Source of the DNA: UBA7236 sp043727235
GTDB lineage: Bacteria > Bacteroidota > Bacteroidia > Chitinophagales > BACL12
Assembly: GCA_043727235.1 (NCBI GenBank)
Contig: JAYSYX010000075.1
Span: 1 to 5,086 of the forward strand
Reading direction: 5' to 3'
Length of the DNA: 5,086 nt
Of this stretch, positions 1-5,086 are shown piece after piece. The translations under genes were made by a program, and so were the position numbers. The notes beneath the pieces were generated by a model. That model was given only the letters and a program-made list of their open reading frames with translations, was not told where the DNA came from and made no database searches. Numbering within the stretch: the stretch's first letter is position 1; every line of letters begins with the position of its first letter.

Positions 1-2266
1 CTCTGGTAATATCGGTAAATTTGCCGTTCACAGGAAGTCGGTCGTTACGCATAATAACATCGCCATAGAATTTATTTACTGCAGTATCAGCATTGGAAAT
101 AAAATATTTAAACTGATCGTAATAAAAACTATTACTCAATAACGAATCCGAAGCGGAAAATACATTGTTGTGTTCTCCTTCATAATTTACACCTAATTTC
201 CAAAAATTTATTTCGGGAAAAATTTTTGCAACGGAAAGGTTTGGTCTGATAAAACTCGAGCGAATAGTATCAGCATTACTGTTCAAATAACTACCATTTG
301 CATTAATAATCCATTGGTTAGTTGTGATCGTTCCTTTTATTGCTTGCAAAAAGCCGCTGTAATCCTGTTCTCTGATAAATGCGGAAGATTGGATCCCAAG
401 ATTCCAAATATCACCACCTGCTAAATTAAAATTGGCATTGGTATAATGTTCATTAGTTTTTTCAACAGAAAAAATGTTCCAATCGCGGTTAAATTCCACA
501 GGTCTGTATCTTTCGGGAGGAGCGAAATTCTTTTCTGTAAATTCATAATTGATCGCACTGTTAAGAGTAATTTTTTCACTGAATTTATATTGATTTTGAT
601 ATTCAGTTCTATATGCAAGTGCGGTGTTGTCTGTATTATCAATTTCACTGAAAGTATTCACATCATTATTTGTGACTGCAATTTCTCCGGTAATAAAATT
701 ATTTTCATTTATTCTGTAATCAGCTGCCGCCGTCACCATTTGCGATTTTTTAGGTGCATTTAATAATATTACCGGCTCTGCATATCCCTGTGGAATTCCT
801 GCAATAGGTGCAACCCAGGTGTATACCCGTCCATTGGCAAAGGTGGCGCTCTGGATATAATTCCCTTTATTTAATCCAAGTTCAGTAAAGGAAAGTACAT
901 ATTTCGCAGAATCGGGACTTACGGAATAAACAAAAACAGAATCAAAGCCAAGACTATCCCCCATTTTATACATGATTCGCGAAACATCAAATGCAATGGT
1001 ATCTATGCCCGATGAAAATGCATATTGAACCGAATCGCCAACCGACTCAAGTATGCCCTTATCAAATGAATCTATCGTTTGATCAAGGGGTTGATTTTTG
1101 CTGTCTTGTTCTGCATAAATATTTAATCTCAATTTTAATTTTTCATTTTCAGAAGTATATTCTGAGCCTGAAAATACAAGTGTCCTGAAATAATTCTTAT
1201 CAGAATATTCAAATTCTACCTGTACTCTTTTATCCTTTGTTAATAATATATTTGGCGTAAAAGTTATTTCTCCTGCATTATAATCAATTATGTAATCGTT
1301 CTCTGATCCTCTAACCATCAATTTACCATCAATATAAACTCTTTCTGTACCGGCAAGAATAATAATAAATGTTTCTCCATTGTTGCCTTTTAATTTATAA
1401 GGACCTTGGTTTCCTTCCAATATTATTAAATCCTGTTTCGCATAGATTCCTTTTGCCACGGCAAGATTCAAACCTGTGGTTAAACTTCCTTTATTTTCCA
1501 GGTCAAATCCTCCCGCATAACTTACCCCTTGCAGCTTTTTATAGTAATTTAGAAAATAACTTTTGGGTTTATAAATTTCAAAATCACCCATGGTAAGCGT
1601 TTGTCTATTTTTTGAGAGTTGTATAAAAACTTTGTCAAATTCTTGTAGTTGCTGCGTATTTCCTTCGGGTTGTATCGGAATATTATTATCAGTAATAGAA
1701 GCATTGATATTTACATCATTCTGCAATTTTCCATTCATTTGCAGATTAAAATTGGAATTTACCACTATATCCTGATTATTGCCAAATGAAATTCCTCTGG
1801 CAAAACTTCCGGAATAATCGAGACCGGTTATATTTAAATAGGGATCAATATTGGTTAATGAAACAGAGTAGGGGGTAAGGTTGATATTTGCACTGTCGAA
1901 AAGTGCCGGGTCCTTGTTAAAGTATTCTTTTGTAAATAAATAAGGAAATACTTTATATTCTATTAAAAGCTCTCCATTTATTTGTTCTGAAAATTGTATG
2001 GTAGAATGGAAGTGATCTATTTTGTAAAATGAAGTATCAATCAATTTATATATTGGCAATGAATCCTGATCAGTCGTAAAAATTCGCTCACTTATTTTTA
2101 CACTTCCCGGAATAATACTCAGGCTGTCGATAGTAATTAAACCATTTACAACAGCAACGATCTTTTTTCTTTCATTGTTGGTTTGTGCCAACAGATCACA
2201 GGAAGTGAAAAGAAGTAGTATCCCAAATAATATTTTCGTTGTTCTGTAAATACCCTGTCTTTTTAT
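1..2266 (-). CDS. Large secreted/outer-membrane surface protein, N-terminal part (C-terminus beyond window)
   Basis: One uninterrupted reading frame of 755 codons runs from about 2266 off the left edge; the C-terminus is missing. Counting from an ATA at 2266, a basic stretch (KR..YR..K, residues 2-11) precedes a hydrophobic core (12-20) and a likely signal peptidase I site LLA|Q at 27/28. C23 (FTSC) is a weaker lipoprotein alternative. Residues 157-217 carry the pattern RGISFGNNQD, NLQMNGKL, ASITDNNIPIQP, GNTQQLQ and FDKVFIQL. Residues 288-337 carry GPYKL, GNNGE, LAGTERVYIDG and NDYIIDYNAGEITF. I recall both patterns from long, uncharacterised Bacteroidota surface proteins. From about 510 on, short alternating polar/aromatic segments separated by Asn/Asp-rich turns suggest outer-membrane beta-strands (inference). 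The start is uncertain: no ATG, GTG or TTG lies between the in-frame desaturase stop (2318-2320) and the signal core. ATA 2266, ATT 2251 and ACG 2239 are candidates; the first ATG is at 1738. The coding call is firm; the function is unknown. Confidence 0.85.
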   Translation of the reverse strand, partial: MKRQGIYRTTKILFGILLLFTSCDLLAQTNNERKKIVAVVNGLITIDSLSIIPGSVKISERIFTTDQDSLPIYKLIDTSFYKIDHFHSTIQFSEQINGELLIEYKVFPYLFTKEYFNKDPALFDSANINLTPYSVSLTNIDPYLNITGLDYSGSFARGISFGNNQDIVVNSNFNLQMNGKLQNDVNINASITDNNIPIQPEGNTQQLQEFDKVFIQLSKNRQTLTMGDFEIYKPKSYFLNYYKKLQGVSYAGGFDLENKGSLTTGLNLAVAKGIYAKQDLIILEGNQGPYKLKGNNGETFIIILAGTERVYIDGKLMVRGSENDYIIDYNAGEITFTPNILLTKDKRVQVEFEYSDKNYFRTLVFSGSEYTSENEKLKLRLNIYAEQDSKNQPLDQTIDSFDKGILESVGDSVQYAFSSGIDTIAFDVSRIMYKMGDSLGFDSVFVYSVSPDSAKYVLSFTELGLNKGNYIQSATFANGRVYTWVAPIAGIPQGYAEPVILLNAPKKSQMVTAAADYRINENNFITGEIAVTNNDVNTFSEIDNTDNTALAYRTEYQNQYKFSEKITLNSAINYEFTEKNFAPPERYRPVEFNRDWNIFSVEKTNEHYTNANFNLAGGDIWNLGIQSSAFIREQDYSGFLQAIKGTITTNQWIINANGSYLNSNADTIRSSFIRPNLSVAKIFPEINFWKLGVNYEGEHNNVFSASDSLLSNSFYYDQFKYFISNADTAVNKFYGDVIMRNDRLPVNGKFTDITR

Positions 2267-2316
2267 AGTAAAGATAAACCCTTGACAGGAAACGAATAAA
2301 AAGCCTGGATTCTTGT

Positions 2317-2337
2317 ATCAGGAAATTGGTTCCTGAT
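2317..2337 (-). terminator. Hairpin over the desaturase stop codon, possible weak terminator
   Basis: ATCAGGAA and TTCCTGAT form a perfect 8-bp stem around a 5-nt loop (2325-2329). The stem contains the desaturase TGA (2318-2320). On the minus-strand RNA there is no immediate U-tract; a run of five T follows about 11 nt later (2299-2303). It could be a weak terminator, an attenuator before the surface-protein gene, or an RNA 3'-end stabiliser. The structure is visible in the sequence; the role is inferred. Confidence 0.35.
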
Positions 2338-3058
2338 TCAGTCGGATCACCTTTAGGGCACTCAATAATCGTATTATAGGATAAGTGGGATCTATTTCAA
2401 ACCACTTTATACCAAAATTTGGTCTGGCCAATAATTTATGGTGATTATTATGGTAACTCTCACCCATCATTATTATATCAACCGGTAAAAAATTCTTTGA
2501 AGTATCTGGGGTGTCGAAATTCCTGTATCCATATTTGTGTGCAAAATAATTGATAATGGCTCCGTGAACAGGACCGGTAAGAATTGTAATTGGAAGTAAT
2601 AACCACATCCACCATTGTGTTGCTATAAATGCATAAAGAATAATGTAGATCGCCACCCAGGCTAACCGGCTTAACCGGCTGCTGGCAAAATGATCAAAAC
2701 TCCGCCACATTGGCAAGTTTTTCATAAATTTTTCGTCAACTTTTAGTCTGTAATTTTCAATATCATTATATATGATTTTGGTCTTCCACATTAATGGAAA
2801 CAATCCTTTTGTATAACTCGGTGAATGTGGATCCTCTTCTGTATCTGTAAAAGCATGGTGTAATCTGTGCAATATACCGTATGCATAAGGGCTTAAATAA
2901 GAAGAACCCTGCGTGAGCCATGTTAAAACATAGAAGAATTTTTCCCAGCCCTTCGTCATGGTAAACATGCTATGCGCAGCGTAGCGGTGCAAAAAAAAGG
3001 TTTGACAAAAGAGGGAGAGATACCAGTGAGCAATAAAGAAAATTAAGAAGATGGTCAT
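2318..3058 (-). CDS. Acyl-CoA (delta-9 type) fatty acid desaturase, membrane di-iron enzyme
   Basis: 246 residues, about the usual length for compact Bacteroidota acyl-CoA desaturases. The family introduces a cis double bond into saturated acyl chains in the inner membrane, using O2 and electrons from a redox partner that is not encoded here. All three histidine boxes are present: HRYAAH (24-29), HRLHH (64-68) and HNNHH (203-207). N170 and H174 (NYFAH) match the Asn and ninth His ligands of stearoyl-CoA desaturase, so all ten expected di-iron ligands are in place. DTEEDPHSP (72-80) is also family-typical. Hydrophobic membrane segments lie at about 2-22, 41-62, 132-148 and 150-165. The ATG at 3058 gives the family-like N-terminus, a short hydrophobic segment leading into the first His box; no Shine-Dalgarno is visible. 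A promoter element at 3104-3111 suggests independent transcription, which fits a gene regulated by temperature or membrane state (inference). The exact substrate and double-bond position cannot be read from the sequence. Confidence 0.93.
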   Translation of the reverse strand: MTIFLIFFIAHWYLSLFCQTFFLHRYAAHSMFTMTKGWEKFFYVLTWLTQGSSYLSPYAYGILHRLHHAFTDTEEDPHSPSYTKGLFPLMWKTKIIYNDIENYRLKVDEKFMKNLPMWRSFDHFASSRLSRLAWVAIYIILYAFIATQWWMWLLLPITILTGPVHGAIINYFAHKYGYRNFDTPDTSKNFLPVDIIMMGESYHNNHHKLLARPNFGIKWFEIDPTYPIIRLLSALKVIRLNQEPIS

Positions 3059-3103
3059 GTTGTTAAGACTTATATTTTAGATTAACTTTTTTTTAAGAGA
3101 TTG

Positions 3104-3111
3104 CAAAGTTA
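3104..3111 (-). promoter_or_regulatory. Putative promoter -7 element (TAnnTTTG) for the desaturase
   Basis: On the minus strand the sequence reads TAACTTTG, an exact match to the Bacteroidota -7 consensus TAnnTTTG. It sits in the 78-base gap between the DinB-like gene and the desaturase, 45 nt before the desaturase ATG, implying a leader of roughly 35-40 nt. The -33 side is weak: the nearest TTG is only 14 nt upstream, shorter than the usual spacing. The element would let the desaturase be expressed apart from the upstream genes. Confidence 0.5.
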
Positions 3112-3136
3112 CCGTTTTTTTACTACAATTTTCGCA

Positions 3137-3667
3137 CTATTTTCGTTCGTTCAGATACCGATCTATCTGCCTTTTATGGTGCAAAAGGTGCAAATTTAGG
3201 AATTCCAGGGTCTGGTTAATAGTTATTCGGCCGGCAATAGGATGCCGAAACACGGCTTTTTTCAGCAAATGGGGAGGAAATGTGTCCAGGAGTTCAAAAA
3301 GAAGCTTTTTTTGTTTTTCCCACTCAAAGGCAATATTTTCTAAAGAGTTGGTTTCAGGAACAATATTCACCCCCTTCGGCGCTTTAAACTTTATATCACT
3401 TCTGAGAGCTGCGTTCAGTAAAACTGATCTCAAACCTGTTGAAAAAGTTGTATCAGGTATTTTTTCAGGATATTGTATTTTTTTTAATAAATAAGCTGTA
3501 GTAATGTTGATAGAAATATTTATATGTGCAAGTATTTGTGCAACTGACCATTTACCGCTTGTAATCGGATCATTCAAACCGAAGTGGTCTAACTTCTCAC
3601 ATAATTTTAAAAGTAGAGTGTAATTGTTTACTAAACTCTGATACTTTTTTTCCAGCGTAGTTTGCAT
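3137..3667 (-). CDS. DinB/YfiT-like family protein (putative metal-dependent four-helix bundle)
   Basis: 176 residues, a normal length for DinB/YfiT-like proteins. The family is a cytoplasmic four-helix bundle with a three-histidine metal site. Characterised members are thiol-dependent S-transferases (for example bacillithiol transferases), but most are unassigned. The triad is recognisable: H48 in KWSVAQILAHIN (39-50), a typical W-S-x-x-x-x-x-x-H segment, and an HxxxH pair at H160 and H164 in HLLHHKRQ (160-167), the usual helix-4 signature. Helix 1 is probably 1-28. The segment at 138-152 (AVFRHPIAGRITINQ) matches the family's 'H-P-x-x-G-x-x-t' approach to the last helix. No signal peptide or membrane segment is seen. 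It lies 26 bp after the metallophosphoesterase stop on the same strand, so co-transcription is likely. Its ATG comes one base after a strong hairpin (3669-3704), which may limit its translation. The specific substrate is unknown. This family is unrelated to the DNA polymerase IV gene also called dinB. Confidence 0.8.
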   Translation of the reverse strand: MQTTLEKKYQSLVNNYTLLLKLCEKLDHFGLNDPITSGKWSVAQILAHINISINITTAYLLKKIQYPEKIPDTTFSTGLRSVLLNAALRSDIKFKAPKGVNIVPETNSLENIAFEWEKQKKLLFELLDTFPPHLLKKAVFRHPIAGRITINQTLEFLNLHLLHHKRQIDRYLNERK

Positions 3668-3668
3668 T

Positions 3669-3704
3669 GTGCAAAATAACTAAAAATAAAATTTTAGTTT
3701 GCAC
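3669..3704 (-). promoter_or_regulatory. Bulged hairpin spanning the metallophosphoesterase stop and the DinB start
   Basis: GTGCA (3700-3704 read on the minus strand) pairs with TGCAC (3669-3673), and AACTAAAA (3692-3699) pairs with TTTTAGTT (3678-3685). This makes a 13-bp stem with one 4-nt bulge (3674-3677) and a 6-nt loop (3686-3691). The metallophosphoesterase TAA (3694-3696) lies within the stem, and the structure ends one base before the DinB ATG (3665-3667). No U-tract follows, so it is not a classical intrinsic terminator. Translational control of the downstream gene, or an RNA processing site, is more likely (inference). Confidence 0.4.
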
Positions 3705-4926
3705 TATGTAAAGTGAATAAAGTTATTTCTGGTAAAATTCCAACCCTTCCCGGATATCCAATAACGCCAAATCCTCGGTTCACATATAAATGTTGTTCTT
3801 TTTTGGAATACAATCCCGCCCATTGTTTATAAAAATATTTAACCGGGCTCCATTTAATATTCAGAAATTCAAAACCAAATTGCATTCCATGTGTATGTCC
3901 CGAAAAGGTAATATCCACTTTCGCCGGATGATCTAATATCTCTGCTTCCCAATGCGATGGATCATGTGATAATAAAAGTACCGTAAATGCATCCTGAATT
4001 CCATGTAGGGCATTTTCTAATTTACCATAAGTATGGAATCTGCCTCTTGCCGACCAATTTTCAACTCCTGCAACAACAATTTTTTCACCATCCTTTTCAA
4101 TATGTATATGCTCATTGAGCAATAAGCGCCATCCCATCTGCTTGTGCAGGGCCTTTAATGTTTCCAGGTTTGCAATTTTATCTTCAGGGCTCGACCACAA
4201 CATATAATCACCATAATCGTGATTTCCCAGAATAGAATACACTCCGTGTTCTGCTTTTAATTGTGCGAAGATCTCCACAAAATCCAATGCTTCTGCTGCG
4301 ATATTATTTACAAGATCGCCGGTGAAAAATATAAGATCTGGTTTTAACCCGTTTATTTTATCTACTGCTTTTTGCACTGCCTTTGTATCGGATAAACTTC
4401 CCGAATGAATATCGGAGATCTGAACTACTTTTAATCCGTTGAAATTCTTTGGAAGTTTTAATAATTTCACCGGAACCTTTCTAACTTTATAATTATAAAC
4501 ATTAAATATTGCTCCATAAACAAAAGTGAGTGTTAAAGCTGCAGCAATTGAAAGTGTGATGATACTCCAAATTTCTGAACGGCCTGTCCCGAAAATGAAC
4601 TCTGAATTTCCAATTAGAGATATTACCCCATTAACACCTAGTTTGACCAATCTCACAGCATCTTCCATAAGCAAAAAAAGCGATGTGAAAATTTTCGGAA
4701 TAAATAATAAAAAGAAGATTGCCATCAGCAATTGCCGTGGAATTTTTATTTTTTCCTGTAATTTAAAATTAAAATAGAGCAGGATGCTCGTAAAAATAAG
4801 TGCAGTTCCTCCAAAGTATATAAATGGGAGGAGGTAATTACCCGGAAACACTGTAATTAATGCCTGATAAGCATATATCTCTACAGCCAAAATAAAACTG
4901 AAAAAAAATAACCCTCTTGAATGCAT
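3694..4926 (-). CDS. Membrane-anchored calcineurin-like metallophosphoesterase (YaeI/YkuE type)
   Basis: 410 residues: an N-terminal membrane domain followed by a metallophosphoesterase domain. Hydrophobic segments lie at about 5-26, 33-52, 66-87 and 119-142. The catalytic domain (about 163-405) has the complete dinuclear metal signature: D172 and H174 (SDIH), G203-D204 (GDLV), G234-N-H-D237, H321 in SHDP and G343-H-T-H346. The family hydrolyses phosphoester or pyrophosphate bonds. Membrane relatives of the YaeI/YkuE/LpxG group include UDP-diacylglucosamine pyrophosphatases, but that substrate cannot be assigned here. The catalytic domain follows the fourth hydrophobic segment and by this topology would probably face the cytoplasm (inference). 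The ATG at 4926 precedes the first membrane segment directly, and no competing upstream start is evident. It is the first gene of the minus-strand run and is divergent from the CoA-transferase. I see no clear TAnnTTTG element for it in the 80-base intergenic region. Confidence 0.9.
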   Translation of the reverse strand: MHSRGLFFFSFILAVEIYAYQALITVFPGNYLLPFIYFGGTALIFTSILLYFNFKLQEKIKIPRQLLMAIFFLLFIPKIFTSLFLLMEDAVRLVKLGVNGVISLIGNSEFIFGTGRSEIWSIITLSIAAALTLTFVYGAIFNVYNYKVRKVPVKLLKLPKNFNGLKVVQISDIHSGSLSDTKAVQKAVDKINGLKPDLIFFTGDLVNNIAAEALDFVEIFAQLKAEHGVYSILGNHDYGDYMLWSSPEDKIANLETLKALHKQMGWRLLLNEHIHIEKDGEKIVVAGVENWSARGRFHTYGKLENALHGIQDAFTVLLLSHDPSHWEAEILDHPAKVDITFSGHTHGMQFGFEFLNIKWSPVKYFYKQWAGLYSKKEQHLYVNRGFGVIGYPGRVGILPEITLFTLHSAN

Positions 4927-4964
4927 GATCGGATAACAATTTGATGAATATAAAGTTCTGACGA

Positions 4965-4972
4965 TTCTAGAA
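4965..4972. promoter_or_regulatory. Palindrome in the divergent intergenic region, possible operator
   Basis: TTCTAGAA is a perfect 8-bp palindrome near the middle of the 80-base region (4927-5006) between the two divergent starts. A second, overlapping inverted pair, GTTCT (4955-4959) and AGAAC (4969-4973), lies beside it. Placement between divergent genes is typical for a regulator site, but short palindromes occur often by chance in AT-rich DNA and no regulator gene is present in the window. Confidence 0.22.
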
Positions 4973-4994
4973 CCTGTTTATTTTATAATCTGTC

Positions 4995-5002
4995 TATTTT
5001 TG
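4995..5002 (+). promoter_or_regulatory. Putative promoter -7 element (TAnnTTTG) for the CoA-transferase
   Basis: TATTTTTG matches the Bacteroidota -7 consensus TAnnTTTG exactly. It ends only 4 nt before the ATG at 5007, so initiation at the usual distance would place the first transcribed base at or next to the start codon, giving a leaderless mRNA. No good TTTG is seen at -33; CCTG at 4973-4976 has 18-nt spacing but fits poorly. Confidence 0.4.
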
Positions 5003-5006
5003 TTCT

Positions 5007-5086
5007 ATGTTTCATGATCTTAAGGTTGTTGAATTAGCCGGAGTTCTTGCAGGACCTGCTGTAGGCTTATTTTTTGCTGAATTAGG
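5007..5086 (+). CDS. CaiB/BaiF-type (class III) CoA-transferase, N-terminal fragment
   Basis: Only the first 26 codons and two bases are in the window; the frame is open to the right edge. The residues LKVVELAGVLAGPAVGLFFAELG after a short MFHD start are the classic N-terminal beta-alpha segment of family III CoA-transferases (L-x-V-x-E-L-A-x-V-L-A-G-P). These enzymes move CoA between carboxylic acids, forming the interlocked dimer known from formyl-CoA transferase, CaiB and alpha-methylacyl-CoA racemase. The catalytic aspartate lies well downstream and cannot be checked, so the substrate is unknown. The ATG at 5007 places the motif at residue 5, as in the family. The gene is transcribed away from the metallophosphoesterase. 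A TAnnTTTG element 4 nt upstream suggests a leaderless transcript. Confidence 0.85.
   Translation, partial: MFHDLKVVELAGVLAGPAVGLFFAEL

Noticed and set aside
421..1775. Several short open frames on either strand (minus 421-648; plus 446-763, 991-1188, 1369-1596 and 1590-1775).
   Set aside because: All overlap the continuous 755-codon surface-protein frame on the minus strand and have low-complexity, family-less translations; they are shadows.
2146..2175. The first ATG on the minus strand after the desaturase (2173-2175) as a start for the surface protein.
   Set aside because: It is out of frame and closes after nine codons (MKEKRSLLL), so it cannot start the large frame.
2267..3058. Desaturase and surface protein as one fused protein by stop-codon readthrough.
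   Set aside because: The desaturase is complete at its usual length and the next frame carries its own signal peptide, so two separate proteins are far more likely.
3282..3494. 70-codon plus-strand open frame inside the DinB-like gene.
   Set aside because: It lies antisense to a gene with clear family motifs and has no recognisable product.
3673..3680. TTATTTTG-like sequence just before the DinB-like start as a promoter -7 element.
   Set aside because: It is one base short of the TAnnTTTG spacing and lies in the hairpin stem only a few bases from the ATG; the inverted repeat explains the sequence better.
4526..4777. 83-codon plus-strand open frame inside the metallophosphoesterase gene.
   Set aside because: It is antisense to the membrane-segment coding region, with no motif or start signal of its own.
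4930..4942. 13-base identity to the E. coli lac operator / common vector primer region (CGGATAACAATTT).
   Set aside because: The match stops after 13 bases, flanking sequence is not vector-like, and both neighbouring genes are Bacteroidota-type. Chance is the simplest explanation.

Overview
The window looks like chromosomal DNA of a Bacteroidota bacterium. It is AT-rich, the proteins resemble that phylum (a short stand-alone acyl-CoA desaturase, and a long outer-membrane-type surface protein whose motifs I recall from Bacteroidota), and two promoter -7 elements match TAnnTTTG exactly. No Shine-Dalgarno sequence stands out before any start. I see no rRNA, tRNA, CRISPR array, insertion sequence or phage gene.

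Layout: four genes lie head to tail on the minus strand and fill nearly the whole window. In transcription order they are: (1) a membrane-anchored calcineurin-type metallophosphoesterase (4926 to 3694); (2) a DinB/YfiT-type four-helix metalloprotein (3667 to 3137); (3) a membrane acyl-CoA (delta-9 type) fatty acid desaturase with all ten expected iron ligands (3058 to 2318); and (4) the N-terminal 755 or so codons of a very long secreted or outer-membrane protein that leaves the window at position 1. On the plus strand, the first 26 codons of a class III (CaiB/BaiF) CoA-transferase begin at 5007, divergent from the metallophosphoesterase.

The non-coding stretches are all short (26 to 80 bases) but structured. 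The 80-base divergent region holds an 8-bp palindrome and a TAnnTTTG element only 4 nt before the CoA-transferase ATG, which suggests a leaderless mRNA. A bulged hairpin spans the metallophosphoesterase stop and ends one base before the DinB start. The desaturase has its own likely promoter at 3104-3111, and its stop codon lies inside an 8-bp hairpin. The large surface-protein ORF follows that stop in the same reading frame and has no ATG, GTG or TTG before its signal peptide, so it must use an unusual start or the sequence carries an error there.

Functionally, the desaturase (membrane fluidity) and the envelope proteins fit a loose membrane/envelope theme, but I see no tightly integrated pathway. 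I found no convincing undescribed system. The oddest points are the missing start codon, the possible leaderless transcript and the hairpin-occluded DinB start.
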